Shown: positions 28,326 through 37,210 of the stretch, piece by piece
Position numbering within the stretch: the first letter of the stretch is position 1
Layout of the letters: every line of letters starts with the position of its first letter
Source: DATAOG01 sp963798075
GTDB taxonomy: Bacteria; Pseudomonadota; Alphaproteobacteria; Geminicoccales; Geminicoccaceae
Length of the DNA stretch: 64,000 bases
Direction: 5' to 3'
Assembly (NCBI GenBank): GCA_963798075.1
Contig: CAWCRU010000042.1
Coordinates: 1-64,000 of the forward strand
Notes under the pieces: generated by a model
The model's database searches: none
What the model saw: the letters and a program-made list of their open reading frames with translations, nothing else
Told to the model about the DNA's origin: nothing
Made by a program: the position numbers and the translations under genes

Positions 28326-28832
28326 TCACAAAGTCCGCGAGCCGTGCGCGATCGCGACCACGCCCGCGCGGCTGACCTCGGCGAGGCCGAGGGGTTCCAT
28401 CAGGTCGACGAAGGCATCGATCTCGGACGGCGAGCCGGTGATCTCGAAGACGAAGCTGTCGAGCGTGCTGTCGACCAGGCGGGCGTGCATGAAGTCGGCG
28501 ATCCGGAGCGCCTGCACGCGTTTCTCGCGCTCGCCGGTGACCTTGACGAGCGCCAGCTCGCGCTCGAGGCAGGGGCCCTCGACCGTGAGGTCGGCGACCT
28601 TGTGCACCGGCACGAGCTTGTCGAGCAGCGCCTTGATCTGCTCGATCACCTGGGCGGTGCCGGTGGTCACGATGTTGATCCGGGAACGGCCGTTCGCGCG
28701 GTCGACCTCGGCTACCGTCAGGCTCTCGATGTTGTAGCCGCGGCCCGAGAACAGGCCGATCACGCGCGCGAGCACGCCCGGCTCGTTGTCGACCAGGACC
28801 GCGATCGTGTGCCGCTGCTCCGCTGCGCTCAT
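28326..28832 (-). CDS. ilvH: Acetolactate synthase small (regulatory) subunit
   Basis: A 168-residue regulatory subunit. The N-terminal ACT domain begins HTIAVLVDNEPGVLARVIGLFSGRGYNIESLTV, the valine-binding region. The C-terminal domain includes LVKVTGEREKRVQALRIADFMHA. It confers valine feedback on the large subunit encoded 87 bases upstream. ATG 28832 starts the homology. The broken Uma2 gene lies downstream. Confidence 0.95.
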   Translation of the reverse strand: MSAAEQRHTIAVLVDNEPGVLARVIGLFSGRGYNIESLTVAEVDRANGRSRINIVTTGTAQVIEQIKALLDKLVPVHKVADLTVEGPCLERELALVKVTGEREKRVQALRIADFMHARLVDSTLDSFVFEITGSPSEIDAFVDLMEPLGLAEVSRAGVVAIAHGSRTL

Positions 28833-28919
28833 GACAAGGCCACCCCTGCTCCGCAAATCCTTTGGTCCCGGCGCCGCCTGGGGCGGCATCCGGACCGCAG
28901 GCGGCGCAATGGGCAAGCG

Positions 28920-30731
28920 TCAGACGAGGACCATGCCCTCCTCGGAGCGCGGTACCGTCCCGGCGCCGTCGTCCTCGGGACAGAGCTTGATCTCGTTGTG
29001 CGCGGCACCGCCCGGGATCATCGGGTAGACGTTCTCGGCCCGGTCGACCACGATGTCGGCGATCACGGGCTTTTCGGTCTCGATCATCGCCTTGATCACG
29101 TCATCGACCTGGTCCGGCGTCTGCGCGCGCAGGCCCACCGCCCCAAACGCCTCGGCCAGCTTCACGAAGTCCGGCAGGCTGTCCATGTAGCTCTCGCTGT
29201 AGCGGTGGCCGTGGAAGAACTCCTGCCACTGGCGGACCATGCCCATATACGAGTTGTTGAGGATGAACGACTTCACCGGCAGGCGGTACTGCACGATCGT
29301 CGACATCTCCTGCATGTTCATGACCCAGGAGGCCTCGCCCGCGATGTCGATCACGAGCGCGTCCGGGTGCGCGACCTGAACGCCCATCGCGGACGGCAGG
29401 CCGTAGCCCATCGTGCCGAGCCCGCCCGAGGTCATCCAGTGGCGCGGTTTTTCGAACTTGTAGTGCTGCGCTGCCCACATCTGATGCTGGCCGACCTCGG
29501 TCGTGATGTAGGTCTCGCGGTCCTTGGTCAGCTCGTACAGGCGTTGGATCGCATATTGGGGCTTGATGACCTTGCCGCTCTGGCGGAAGCGCAGGCTGTC
29601 CTTGGCCTGCCACTCGCGGATCTTTTCCCACCAGGGATCGATGCGCGCCGGATCGGCCTGATTGCCCTTGGCCCGCCAGGCCTCAAGCAGCGCCCGCAGA
29701 GCGCGCGTGGCATCGCCCACGATCGCGACGTCGACCGGTACGTTCTTGTTGATCGAGCTGGGATCGATGTCGACCTGGATCTTCTGCGAGCCGGGCGAGA
29801 ACCGGTCCAGACGGCCCGTGACCCGATCGTCGAAGCGGGCGCCGATCGCGATCATCAGATCGCAGCCGTGCATCGCGAGATTGGCCTCGTAGGTGCCGTG
29901 CATGCCGAGCATGCCGATGAACTGCGGGTCCGAGGCCGGATAGGCGCCGAGCCCCATCAGGGTCAGCGTGATCGGGAAGCCGGTCGCGCGCACGAGCTCG
30001 GTCACCAGCGCCGAAGCCTCGAGGCCCGAGTTGATCACGCCGCCGCCGACGTAGAAGATCGGCCGGTGCGCCTTGGCCATGAGCTCGACCGCCTGGGCGA
30101 TCGGCTCCGGCAGCGGCTCGACGCGCGGATTGTAGGTCCGGTGCCGGACCTGGTCGGCGGGGGCGTAGGTCGCGGGCCCCATCAGGATGTCCTTGGGCAA
30201 ATCGATCACGACCGGCCCCGGGCGCCCGCTGCGCGCGACGTGGAACGCCTCGTGGACCGTGCGCGCGACCGCGTCGCCCGACTTGACGAGGTAGTTGTGC
30301 TTGGTGCAGGGCCGGGTGATGCCGACCGTGTCCGCCTCCTGGAAGGCGTCGTTGCCGATCATGTGGGTCGGCACCTGGCCCGTGAGGCAGACCACCGGCA
30401 CGCTGTCCATCAGCGCATCGGTCAGCCCGGTCACGGTGTTGGTGGCGCCCGGACCCGAGGTCACCAGGACGACGCCGACCCGGCCGGTGGAGCGCGCATA
30501 GCCTTCGGCGGCGTGGACCGCCCCCTGCTCGTGCCGGACCAGAATGTGGCGGATCCTGTCCTGCTTGAAGATCGCGTCGTAAATCGGCAGGACCGCACCG
30601 CCCGGATAGCCGAATACCACCTCGACCCCCTGCTCGACCAGCGCCTGGAGCACGACCTCCGAGCCGGTCATCGGCTGGGTGATCGCCTGAATCTGGGCGT
30701 CGGTTCGGGGCAGCGAGGTGGCATCTGGCAT
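28920..30731 (-). CDS. ilvB: Acetolactate synthase large subunit
   Basis: A 603-residue thiamine-diphosphate and FAD enzyme that makes acetolactate or acetohydroxybutyrate, the first common step of branched-chain synthesis. Visible are VEVVFGYPGGAVLPIYDAI (catalytic Glu soon after, in RHEQGAVHAAEGYAR) and the cofactor motif DIAGEASWVMN...NNSYMGM. GEAS replaces the usual GDGS, as in other alphaproteobacterial copies. ATG 30731 follows GAGGAG. The small subunit gene is next, and miaA lies 79 bases upstream. Confidence 0.95.
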   Translation of the reverse strand: MPDATSLPRTDAQIQAITQPMTGSEVVLQALVEQGVEVVFGYPGGAVLPIYDAIFKQDRIRHILVRHEQGAVHAAEGYARSTGRVGVVLVTSGPGATNTVTGLTDALMDSVPVVCLTGQVPTHMIGNDAFQEADTVGITRPCTKHNYLVKSGDAVARTVHEAFHVARSGRPGPVVIDLPKDILMGPATYAPADQVRHRTYNPRVEPLPEPIAQAVELMAKAHRPIFYVGGGVINSGLEASALVTELVRATGFPITLTLMGLGAYPASDPQFIGMLGMHGTYEANLAMHGCDLMIAIGARFDDRVTGRLDRFSPGSQKIQVDIDPSSINKNVPVDVAIVGDATRALRALLEAWRAKGNQADPARIDPWWEKIREWQAKDSLRFRQSGKVIKPQYAIQRLYELTKDRETYITTEVGQHQMWAAQHYKFEKPRHWMTSGGLGTMGYGLPSAMGVQVAHPDALVIDIAGEASWVMNMQEMSTIVQYRLPVKSFILNNSYMGMVRQWQEFFHGHRYSESYMDSLPDFVKLAEAFGAVGLRAQTPDQVDDVIKAMIETEKPVIADIVVDRAENVYPMIPGGAAHNEIKLCPEDDGAGTVPRSEEGMVLV

Positions 30732-30810
30732 GATTTTGGCTCCTCGATCGATGCCTCGGCGGTCGGTAAAGGGGCTGGTAACCCTTTCGTGCGCCGGTTT
30801 TTGGCCCTCT

Positions 30811-31779
30811 TTAAGGGCTGGATCGGAAACTATGCGGCAACGCGGCATCGGTCAACAAGCGGCGCTCGAGCCCTGGCAGATCCAGCGGGATGCCCGGATC
30901 GTCGCCGAACCCCTGGAGCGGCTCCAGCTCGGGCAGCTGATGGCGCAACCACGTCACCTGGCGCTTGGCGTACTGGCGCGTGCGCACGACGGCGCGCGCG
31001 AGCGCAGTTGCGAGATCCAGAAGGCCGTCCAGATGGGCGCAGAGCTCGGGCACCGCGACCGCCTTCAGAAGCGGCAGATCGGGCTCCGGGTGGGCGCGGC
31101 GGAGGGCGCCGAGCTCGGCGAGGGCGCCCGCCTCGAGCATCGCTCGCAGGCGGCGCTCGATCCGCAGCTGCAGCAAAGGCCGCGGCGGCAGCAGGGCCAG
31201 GCCGACGAGCGGCTGCGGCAGCCGGATCCGGAACCGGGGCAGGGCCTGCCAGTCGGCGAGCGAGCGGCCGGTCGCCGCCAACACCTCGAAGGCGCGGATC
31301 AGCCGCTGCCGGTCGCTCGGTCGCAGCCGCGCCGCCATGACCGGATCGCGCCGCCTGAGCTCTGCATGCAGGCCCGGGCCGCCGAGATGCTCGCACATCG
31401 CCTCGACCGCGGCCCGAGTTGCCGTCGGCACCGGCGGCACGGGCGCCAGGCCCCGCAGCAGCGCGGACAGATAAAGGCCGGTGCCTCCGACCACGATCGG
31501 CAGCCGGCCCGCCGCCCGGCTCGCTTCGATCGCCGCGCCGGCGAGCTCGAGCCAGCTCCCGACCGACGCCGGATCGGCGGCGCCGAGCACACCGAACAGG
31601 CGGTGCGGCACCCGCGCCTCGTCCGCCGGACCCGGTCGCGCAGTCAGCAACGGCAGCTCGCGGTAGAGCTGCATGCTGTCGGCATTGATGATCACGCCAT
31701 TCAGGGCCTCGGCCAGGTGCAGCGCCAGCGTCGATTTGCCACTCGCGGTCGGGCCGCCGATCACCAGAAGCCCGGTCAT
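30811..31779 (-). CDS. miaA: tRNA dimethylallyltransferase
   Basis: A 322-residue enzyme that adds the dimethylallyl group to A37 of tRNAs reading U-starting codons. The P-loop is GGPTASGKST (8-17). Asp in NADSMQLYRELP and the VVGGTGLYLSALLRG motif are typical. The C-terminal region RTRQYAKRQVTWLRHQ matches the tRNA-binding end. It is divergent from serB with about 40 bases between starts, a common alphaproteobacterial layout. Confidence 0.94.
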   Translation of the reverse strand: MTGLLVIGGPTASGKSTLALHLAEALNGVIINADSMQLYRELPLLTARPGPADEARVPHRLFGVLGAADPASVGSWLELAGAAIEASRAAGRLPIVVGGTGLYLSALLRGLAPVPPVPTATRAAVEAMCEHLGGPGLHAELRRRDPVMAARLRPSDRQRLIRAFEVLAATGRSLADWQALPRFRIRLPQPLVGLALLPPRPLLQLRIERRLRAMLEAGALAELGALRRAHPEPDLPLLKAVAVPELCAHLDGLLDLATALARAVVRTRQYAKRQVTWLRHQLPELEPLQGFGDDPGIPLDLPGLERRLLTDAALPHSFRSSP

Positions 31780-31820
31780 GGTCCTGCCGCCAGGGGGCGG
31801 AGTGAAAGGAGCCGGCGCCG

Positions 31821-32921
31821 GTGAGCCAGATCCTCTGCCTGATCGCCGATCCCGCGCGGGCATCCCTTCAGACCCACATCGTCGCCGAGGTCGGCCGCGC
31901 GGTCGGCGCCAGACCCCGCTGGCTGGCCGAGGCCGAAGCCTGCGAGTTCGCGCTCGAGGGTCCGTCCGAAGGGGCTCTCGCCGGGCCGCTCCGGCAGACC
32001 CTCAACGACCTCGGCGTCGACGTCGCTTTGGTCCCGGCCGCGGGGCGGGCCAAGCGTCTTCTGATCAGCGACATGGATTCGACCATGATCACGGTCGAAT
32101 GCATCGATGAGGTCGCGAGTACGCTCGGCATCCAGGCCGAGGTTGCGGCGATCACGCGGCGCGCCATGAACGGCGAGCTCGACTTTCGCACCGCCCTCGC
32201 GGCCCGGGTCGCCCTGCTCGCGGGCCTGAGCGTCACGGTCCTGGATGAAGTTTATCGGGCGCGCGTGCATCTGATGCCCGGTGCCGCGACCCTGGTCCGG
32301 ACGATGCGGACGCAGGGTGCGACCACCGCGCTGGTCTCTGGCGGCTTCGCCCCGTTCACCGAGCGGGTGCGCGCGGCGCTCGGCTTCGATCTGGTCCAGG
32401 CCAATCGCCTGGAGGCCAGCGCCGGCCGCCTGACCGGCCGGGTGCTCGAGCCGGTGCGCGGCCCGGAGAGCAAGCTCGCGCTGCTCCAGCGCCTGACCCG
32501 GGCCCGAAGGCTCGCGCCCGCCGCGACGCTCGCGGTCGGCGACGGCGCCAACGATCTGCCGATGCTCAAGGCCGCCGGCCTCGGGGTCGCCTATCGCGCC
32601 CATCCGGTGGTCAGGGGGGCGATTCCGGTGAGCATCAGCCATGCCGACCTGACGGCTCTGCTCTATCTGCAGGGCATCGCCCGGCCGCGATTTCGCGCTC
32701 GCCTGAACGCAAAGGGCGGCCGCGCGACCGCGTTTCCGCCGTCGAGGGCCCGGGCGCGGACCGCGTCCGGGCCCGGTGCGGCTACTACTGCGGCGCCGGC
32801 GCTGGCGCTGGTGCCGGCGGCGCGCCCGCCTCTGCCAGGCGTAGCGCCACGAAGCGCAGGTCGCCCTGACGATCGATCAGCAACAGGACCGACTTCTTGT
32901 CGTCCTGTCGGGCCTGGTTGA
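31821..32921 (+). CDS. serB: Phosphoserine phosphatase, with unusual C-terminal extension
   Basis: The enzyme makes serine from phosphoserine. HAD motifs are Asp84-x-Asp86 (ISDMDSTM), SGGFAPF, and GDGANDLPML. GTG 31821 follows AAAGGAGCC. Family homology ends at LLYLQGIARP (about residue 290). The frame then runs on for some 75 Pro/Ala/Arg-rich residues and overlaps degP by 137 bases antisense. One extra base near 32684-32692 would explain this: another frame there reads RDFALA and stops at TGA 32704-32706, matching the usual SerB end. The extension is therefore doubtful. Confidence 0.88.
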   Translation: MSQILCLIADPARASLQTHIVAEVGRAVGARPRWLAEAEACEFALEGPSEGALAGPLRQTLNDLGVDVALVPAAGRAKRLLISDMDSTMITVECIDEVASTLGIQAEVAAITRRAMNGELDFRTALAARVALLAGLSVTVLDEVYRARVHLMPGAATLVRTMRTQGATTALVSGGFAPFTERVRAALGFDLVQANRLEASAGRLTGRVLEPVRGPESKLALLQRLTRARRLAPAATLAVGDGANDLPMLKAAGLGVAYRAHPVVRGAIPVSISHADLTALLYLQGIARPRFRARLNAKGGRATAFPPSRARARTASGPGAATTAAPALALVPAARPPLPGVAPRSAGRPDDRSATGPTSCRPVGPG

Positions 32922-34335
32922 CCTTGGCCGCCACCTCGGGCGGCGAATGGACCTCCTCCTGGCCGACCTCGACGATCACGTCGCCGGCCCGCAGGCTCTC
33001 CTTGCTGGCGGCGCCGCCGTCGGCGACGTTCATGATCACCACGCCCTTGATGTCTTCGGCGAGCTGGAAGCGGGTTTTGAGCTCATCGGTGATGGTCGCG
33101 ACGGTGACGCCCAGGCCCTCGATGTCGGCCGAGGTCGGGGTGTCGGCTTCGCCCTCGGTGAGGGCCGCCAGCTCCTCCTCCTCCGGCAGCTCGCCGAGGG
33201 TCACCTCGAAGGCCTTGCGCTCGCCGTGCCGCCAGACCACGACCTTGGCCGCCTCACCGATCGGGGTCTCGGCAACGATCCGGGGCAGGCCCCGCATCCG
33301 ATCGATCTTCTTGCCGTCGAACTCGAGGATCACGTCGCCCGCCTCGATCTTGGCGTCCTCGGCCGGCCCGCCCGGGGTCACGCTGGCGACCAGCGCGCCG
33401 GCGGCGCCGGTCAGGCCCAGGCTGTCGGCGATCTCGTCGGTCACAGTCTGGATCCGGACCCCGAGCCAGCCGCGCTTGACCTTGCCTTCGGCCTTGAGCG
33501 AGTTGATCACCGGCAGGGCAAGATTGGACGGGATCGCGAAGCCGATCCCGACATTGCCGCCGCTCGGCGAGAAGATCGCCGTGTTGATCCCGATCACCTC
33601 GCCTTCCAGATTGAAGCTCGGGCCGCCGGAGTTGCCGCGGTTGATCGGCGCGTCGACCTGCAGGAAGTCGTCGTAGGGCCCCGCCCGGATGTCGCGCGAG
33701 CGGGCCGAGATGATGCCGGCCGTCACCGTGCTGCCGAGGCCGAACGGATTGCCGATCGCGATGATCCAGTCCCCGACCCGGATGTGGTCGCTGTCGCCGA
33801 AGGTGACCGCCGGGAACGGCTTGTCGCCCTCGATCTTGAGCAGCGCGAGATCGGTCTTCTGGTCGTGGCCGATCAGCTTGGCCGAATAGGTCGTGTCATC
33901 GCCGAAGATCACCGAGATCTCGTCGGCCTCGGCGATCACGTGATTGTTGGTGACCACGTAGCCGGCAGGGTCGACCACGAAGCCCGAGCCCAGCGACGAC
34001 TGGCGTTGCGGGGTCTGCTGCTCGGGCGGCCGGTTGCGGTCGAAGAACTCGTGGAAGAAGTCTTCGAACGGCGAGCCGGGCGGCGGCTCGGGGAATGGGA
34101 ACGCCGGGTTCTGACCGCGAGGGACCGCCTTTGTGGTCGCGATGTTGACCACCGCAGGACCGACCCGGTCGACGATGTCGGCGAAGCTGATCTGCGGTGG
34201 TCCCGCACGGGTCTGCTGGGGTCCGGCCAGCAGCCCCACGAGGACCGCGGTCAGCAACAGCGTGCGACCAGCCCCGCGCACGCCGCCGCGCGATGCCGTC
34301 GGCAGAGTCGGGGCGAAGGCTGACACCAGGCTCAT
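32785..34335 (-). CDS. degP: DegP/HtrA-type periplasmic serine protease
   Basis: A 516-residue envelope protease and chaperone. A signal sequence (hydrophobic LLLTAVLVGLLAG, cleavage near residue 44) precedes the trypsin-like domain with His132 (TNNHVIAEAD), Asp162 (KTDLALLKIE) and Ser236 (RGNSGGPS). Two PDZ domains follow (about 285-375 and 405-500), then an Ala/Pro-rich tail. ATG 34335 was chosen for the signal peptide. It lies between serB and hflC; the tail overlaps the doubtful serB extension. Confidence 0.94.
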   Translation of the reverse strand: MSLVSAFAPTLPTASRGGVRGAGRTLLLTAVLVGLLAGPQQTRAGPPQISFADIVDRVGPAVVNIATTKAVPRGQNPAFPFPEPPPGSPFEDFFHEFFDRNRPPEQQTPQRQSSLGSGFVVDPAGYVVTNNHVIAEADEISVIFGDDTTYSAKLIGHDQKTDLALLKIEGDKPFPAVTFGDSDHIRVGDWIIAIGNPFGLGSTVTAGIISARSRDIRAGPYDDFLQVDAPINRGNSGGPSFNLEGEVIGINTAIFSPSGGNVGIGFAIPSNLALPVINSLKAEGKVKRGWLGVRIQTVTDEIADSLGLTGAAGALVASVTPGGPAEDAKIEAGDVILEFDGKKIDRMRGLPRIVAETPIGEAAKVVVWRHGERKAFEVTLGELPEEEELAALTEGEADTPTSADIEGLGVTVATITDELKTRFQLAEDIKGVVIMNVADGGAASKESLRAGDVIVEVGQEEVHSPPEVAAKVNQARQDDKKSVLLLIDRQGDLRFVALRLAEAGAPPAPAPAPAPQ

Positions 34336-34516
34336 GTACGGTTCTCCGCAAGACCGGCCGCTGGCTATCCCAGCGGTTGACCTTGCTCTACGGAAGGGGC
34401 ACCCAAATTGCCGCGTCACGCTACGCATGATTGGCTTGGCAGCCTGCTAAGCATACCCCCGAAATGGATCCGGCGCCATCATCTCCCTGGGAAAAAGCTG
34501 CACCTCGAACCGACCG

Positions 34517-34702
34517 CTAGCCACGCACCAGCCAGACCAGGACGACGCCGAGCGCGACCGCGACCAAGCCGCCCATCCGGAGCTGCTCGTTGGCAAGGCC
34601 GAGCGCCATCGCGGCGGCGCGCTTCATGGCATCGGGCGACAGCGCCCAAAGCAGCCCCTCCAGCACCAGCACCAGGGCCAAAGCCGTAGCCAGATCGATC
34701 AT
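34517..34702 (-). CDS. DUF2065-family small membrane protein
   Basis: A 61-residue protein with two hydrophobic segments (ATALALVLVLEGLLWAL and GGLVAVALGVVLVWLV) joined by a basic loop with the family-typical MKRAAA...LRMGG. Function is unknown. The DUF2065 gene next to hflC/hflK and degP is a widespread arrangement in proteobacteria, suggesting a role with the HflKC-FtsH complex (inference). ATG 34702 begins the homology; the frame is open nine codons further. Confidence 0.85.
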   Translation of the reverse strand: MIDLATALALVLVLEGLLWALSPDAMKRAAAMALGLANEQLRMGGLVAVALGVVLVWLVRG

Positions 34703-34912
34703 CGGGTCGCCGCCCCTGCTCCCGCCCACCGGCCTCGCGTCGGTTCGTGGGGCCGGGTCCCGCCCGCCGGCGCGTGCGGCCAGCCGGCGACGGGCGCTGA
34801 GCGATCCGAAAGCTCCACGAGCACGCCTGCGAGCCGCGAGCCTGGCGGCGCCCTAACCGACGGCAAGGCCGATGTCCGCAGCAGCGCCGAGCCGGCTCGC
34901 CGGCCACCAAGC

Positions 34913-35911
34913 CTACTCGACCGCGCTGGCCGCCGGCGGCTGATCGACCCCGGCCGTGGCGGGAGGCGGCGTCTGTGACGGCGCGCGCTGCATGCTCGCG
35001 GCGGCGGGGCCAGGGGCGCCTTCGGCACCATGCGCGGTCTGCAGCGCTGCGTCCGGACTGTCGAAGAAGCGGAAGAACTGGCTGTCCGGCGACAGCACCA
35101 CGCTCGTGGAATCGTCTCCGAGCGCCGTCTTATACGCCTGCATCGAGCGGTAGAAGGTGAAGAAGTCGACGTCCCGGCCAAACGCTTCGGCGAAGATCTT
35201 GATCGCCTGGGCGTCGCCCTCGCCGCGGATGATCTCGCCTTCCTTGTCCGCTTCGGCGATGATCACCCGCCGCTCGCGATCGGCCCGGGCGCGGATCCGC
35301 TGCCCCAGCTCGGCGCCCTGCGCGCGCAGCTCCTTGGCCTCGCGTTCGCGCTCGGTCTGCATCCGATGGTAGATGGCCTGACTGTTCTCGGCCGGCAGAT
35401 CCGCCCGCTTGATCCGAACGTCGACAATGTCGATGCCGAACTGCTTGGCCTCGGTGTTCGCCTGGTCGCGGATCTTGTTCATCAGCTCGGCGCGATCGGC
35501 CGACAGCACCGTGAACAGCGGCACCTCGCCCAGCACCTTGCGCAAGGAGGCGTCGAGAATGGTATCGATGCGGCCGCGCAATATCGCCTCACTGCCCACC
35601 GACTGATAGAAGAGCAAGGGGTCGACGATCCGATATCGGGCGAAGGCGTCGACCACCAGCCGCTTCTGATCGCCAAGGATCACCTCCTGCGCATCGGCGT
35701 CGAAGTCGAGCACGCGGCGGTCGATGTAGACAACGTTTTGAATGAACGGCAGCTTGACCTGCAGGCCGGGAGCCCGAACCACGCGCTTGAGGTCGCCGAA
35801 CTGCAGGACCAGCGCCTGCTGCGTCTGGTGCACCGTGAACAGCGCGCTGGTCGCGAGCACCAGGACGACGGCTACGAGCGCCCCGGCGCCAATGGCGAGA
35901 TTGCGGTTCAT
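34913..35911 (-). CDS. hflC: FtsH protease modulator HflC
   Basis: A 332-residue SPFH/prohibitin-fold protein with one N-terminal membrane segment (about residues 7-25). The SPFH domain (VHQTQQALVLQFGDLKRVV) is followed by a long charged helix (REREAKELRAQGAELGQRIRARADRERRVI). With HflK it forms the cage that encloses FtsH at the membrane. The C-terminal 40 residues are Ala/Pro-rich. Its ATG overlaps the hflK stop by four bases. Confidence 0.94.
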   Translation of the reverse strand: MNRNLAIGAGALVAVVLVLATSALFTVHQTQQALVLQFGDLKRVVRAPGLQVKLPFIQNVVYIDRRVLDFDADAQEVILGDQKRLVVDAFARYRIVDPLLFYQSVGSEAILRGRIDTILDASLRKVLGEVPLFTVLSADRAELMNKIRDQANTEAKQFGIDIVDVRIKRADLPAENSQAIYHRMQTEREREAKELRAQGAELGQRIRARADRERRVIIAEADKEGEIIRGEGDAQAIKIFAEAFGRDVDFFTFYRSMQAYKTALGDDSTSVVLSPDSQFFRFFDSPDAALQTAHGAEGAPGPAAASMQRAPSQTPPPATAGVDQPPAASAVE

Positions 35912-37056
35912 GGCTTTGGCTCTCCGTCGCTGCTCGCGCTCGGGGCGGCGGCGCGCTCCCGCGCCCGCCGCTCGAGCTCGGGCAGCGGCAGATAGGGCAC
36001 CACGCCGGAGCCCTTCCCGGACTGATCGATCAGCACCTTGTTCATGCCGCGCAGCACGTCTTCCATGGTTTCGAGGTAGATCCGCTTGACGGTGACGTCG
36101 CGCGCCTTGCTGAATTCGCCGTAGACCGCGAGGAAACGCTGCGCGTCGCCCTCGGCCCTGGCGACCACCTCCTGCCGGTAGGCCTGAGCTTCCTGCGAGA
36201 TCCGCTCGGCGTCGCCGCGCGCCCGCGGCAGGATGTCGTTGGCGAACGATTCGGCCTCGTTCTGGGCCCGCTCGCGGTCCGCCTGCGCGCGCTGCACGTC
36301 GCGGAATGCCTCGATCACCTCGTCCGGCGGGTCGACCTTCTGCAGCTGCACCTGGGTGACCAGGATGCCGGCGCCGTAATCGTCGAGAATCTGCTGGGTC
36401 TGCTCGCGCGCGTGTTGTTCGATCGCGCCGCGGGCTTCGGTGGTCGCCTCGGCGATCGGCGTCTTGCCGATGATCTCGCGCATCACGCTTTCCGCCACCG
36501 CCTTCACGGTCGATTCCGGATCACGAATGTTGAACAGGAACTGACCCGCGTCCTTGATCATCCACAACAGCACGAAATTGATGTCGACGATGTTCTCGTC
36601 GCCGGTCAGCATCAGGCTCTCGTTGCCGACTTCGCGCGCCGAGCCGCCGCCAATCTCCGCGGCCGAGCGAAAGCCGATCTCGACCCGGTTGGAGTGGGTC
36701 ACCTTGGGCATGAACACGGTCTCGATCGGCGCCGGTATGTGCCAACGAAGACCCGGCTGGGTGGTCTCGGTCCACTTGCCGAACCTCAGGACGACGCCCT
36801 GCTCGTCCGGGTCCACGCGATAGAAGCCGCTCGCCAGCCAGACCGCGACCAGGATCAGAGGAACCGCCACCAGCGCCTTACGGTTGCCGCCGAAACCGCC
36901 GCCGATGCCGCCCGGAAAGATCTTTTTGACCTTCTCCTGGCTGCGGCGCAGCAGCTCCTCCAGGTCGGGCGGTTGCTGGCCGCCGCCCGGACGACCGCCC
37001 CAAGGCCCCTGGCCCCCGCCACCCTGCCAGCCGCCTCCCTGGTTGTTCCACGGCAT
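35908..37056 (-). CDS. hflK: FtsH protease modulator HflK
   Basis: A 382-residue partner of HflC. It has a Gly/Gln/Trp-rich cytoplasmic N-terminus (about 60 residues), a membrane segment (ALVAVPLILVAVWLASGFY), then the SPFH domain (VDPDEQGVVLRFGKW) and a coiled helix. The glycine-rich head is typical for HflK. The gene is translationally coupled to hflC. It is divergent from mrp, with about 150 bases between. Confidence 0.94.
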   Translation of the reverse strand: MPWNNQGGGWQGGGGQGPWGGRPGGGQQPPDLEELLRRSQEKVKKIFPGGIGGGFGGNRKALVAVPLILVAVWLASGFYRVDPDEQGVVLRFGKWTETTQPGLRWHIPAPIETVFMPKVTHSNRVEIGFRSAAEIGGGSAREVGNESLMLTGDENIVDINFVLLWMIKDAGQFLFNIRDPESTVKAVAESVMREIIGKTPIAEATTEARGAIEQHAREQTQQILDDYGAGILVTQVQLQKVDPPDEVIEAFRDVQRAQADRERAQNEAESFANDILPRARGDAERISQEAQAYRQEVVARAEGDAQRFLAVYGEFSKARDVTVKRIYLETMEDVLRGMNKVLIDQSGKGSGVVPYLPLPELERRARERAAAPSASSDGEPKP

Positions 37057-37210
37057 CGATCGCTACCTCTCGCTGCTGGGGCAGCGCCCTGGAGGGCTTT
37101 GCCCGCGCTACGGCGTCCTCTATATCAGCAGGACCGGAAGCGCCAGGGCGAGCTTCGTGCCCATCGCACTGCTGCCGAGAATATCGTGCGGCAACCGAGA
37201 GGGTTCAACC

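Noticed and set aside
28317..31340. A 1007-residue open frame on the plus strand
   Set aside because: It is antisense to ilvH, ilvB and part of miaA, and has the His/Arg/Asp-rich composition typical of a mirror frame in G+C-rich DNA.
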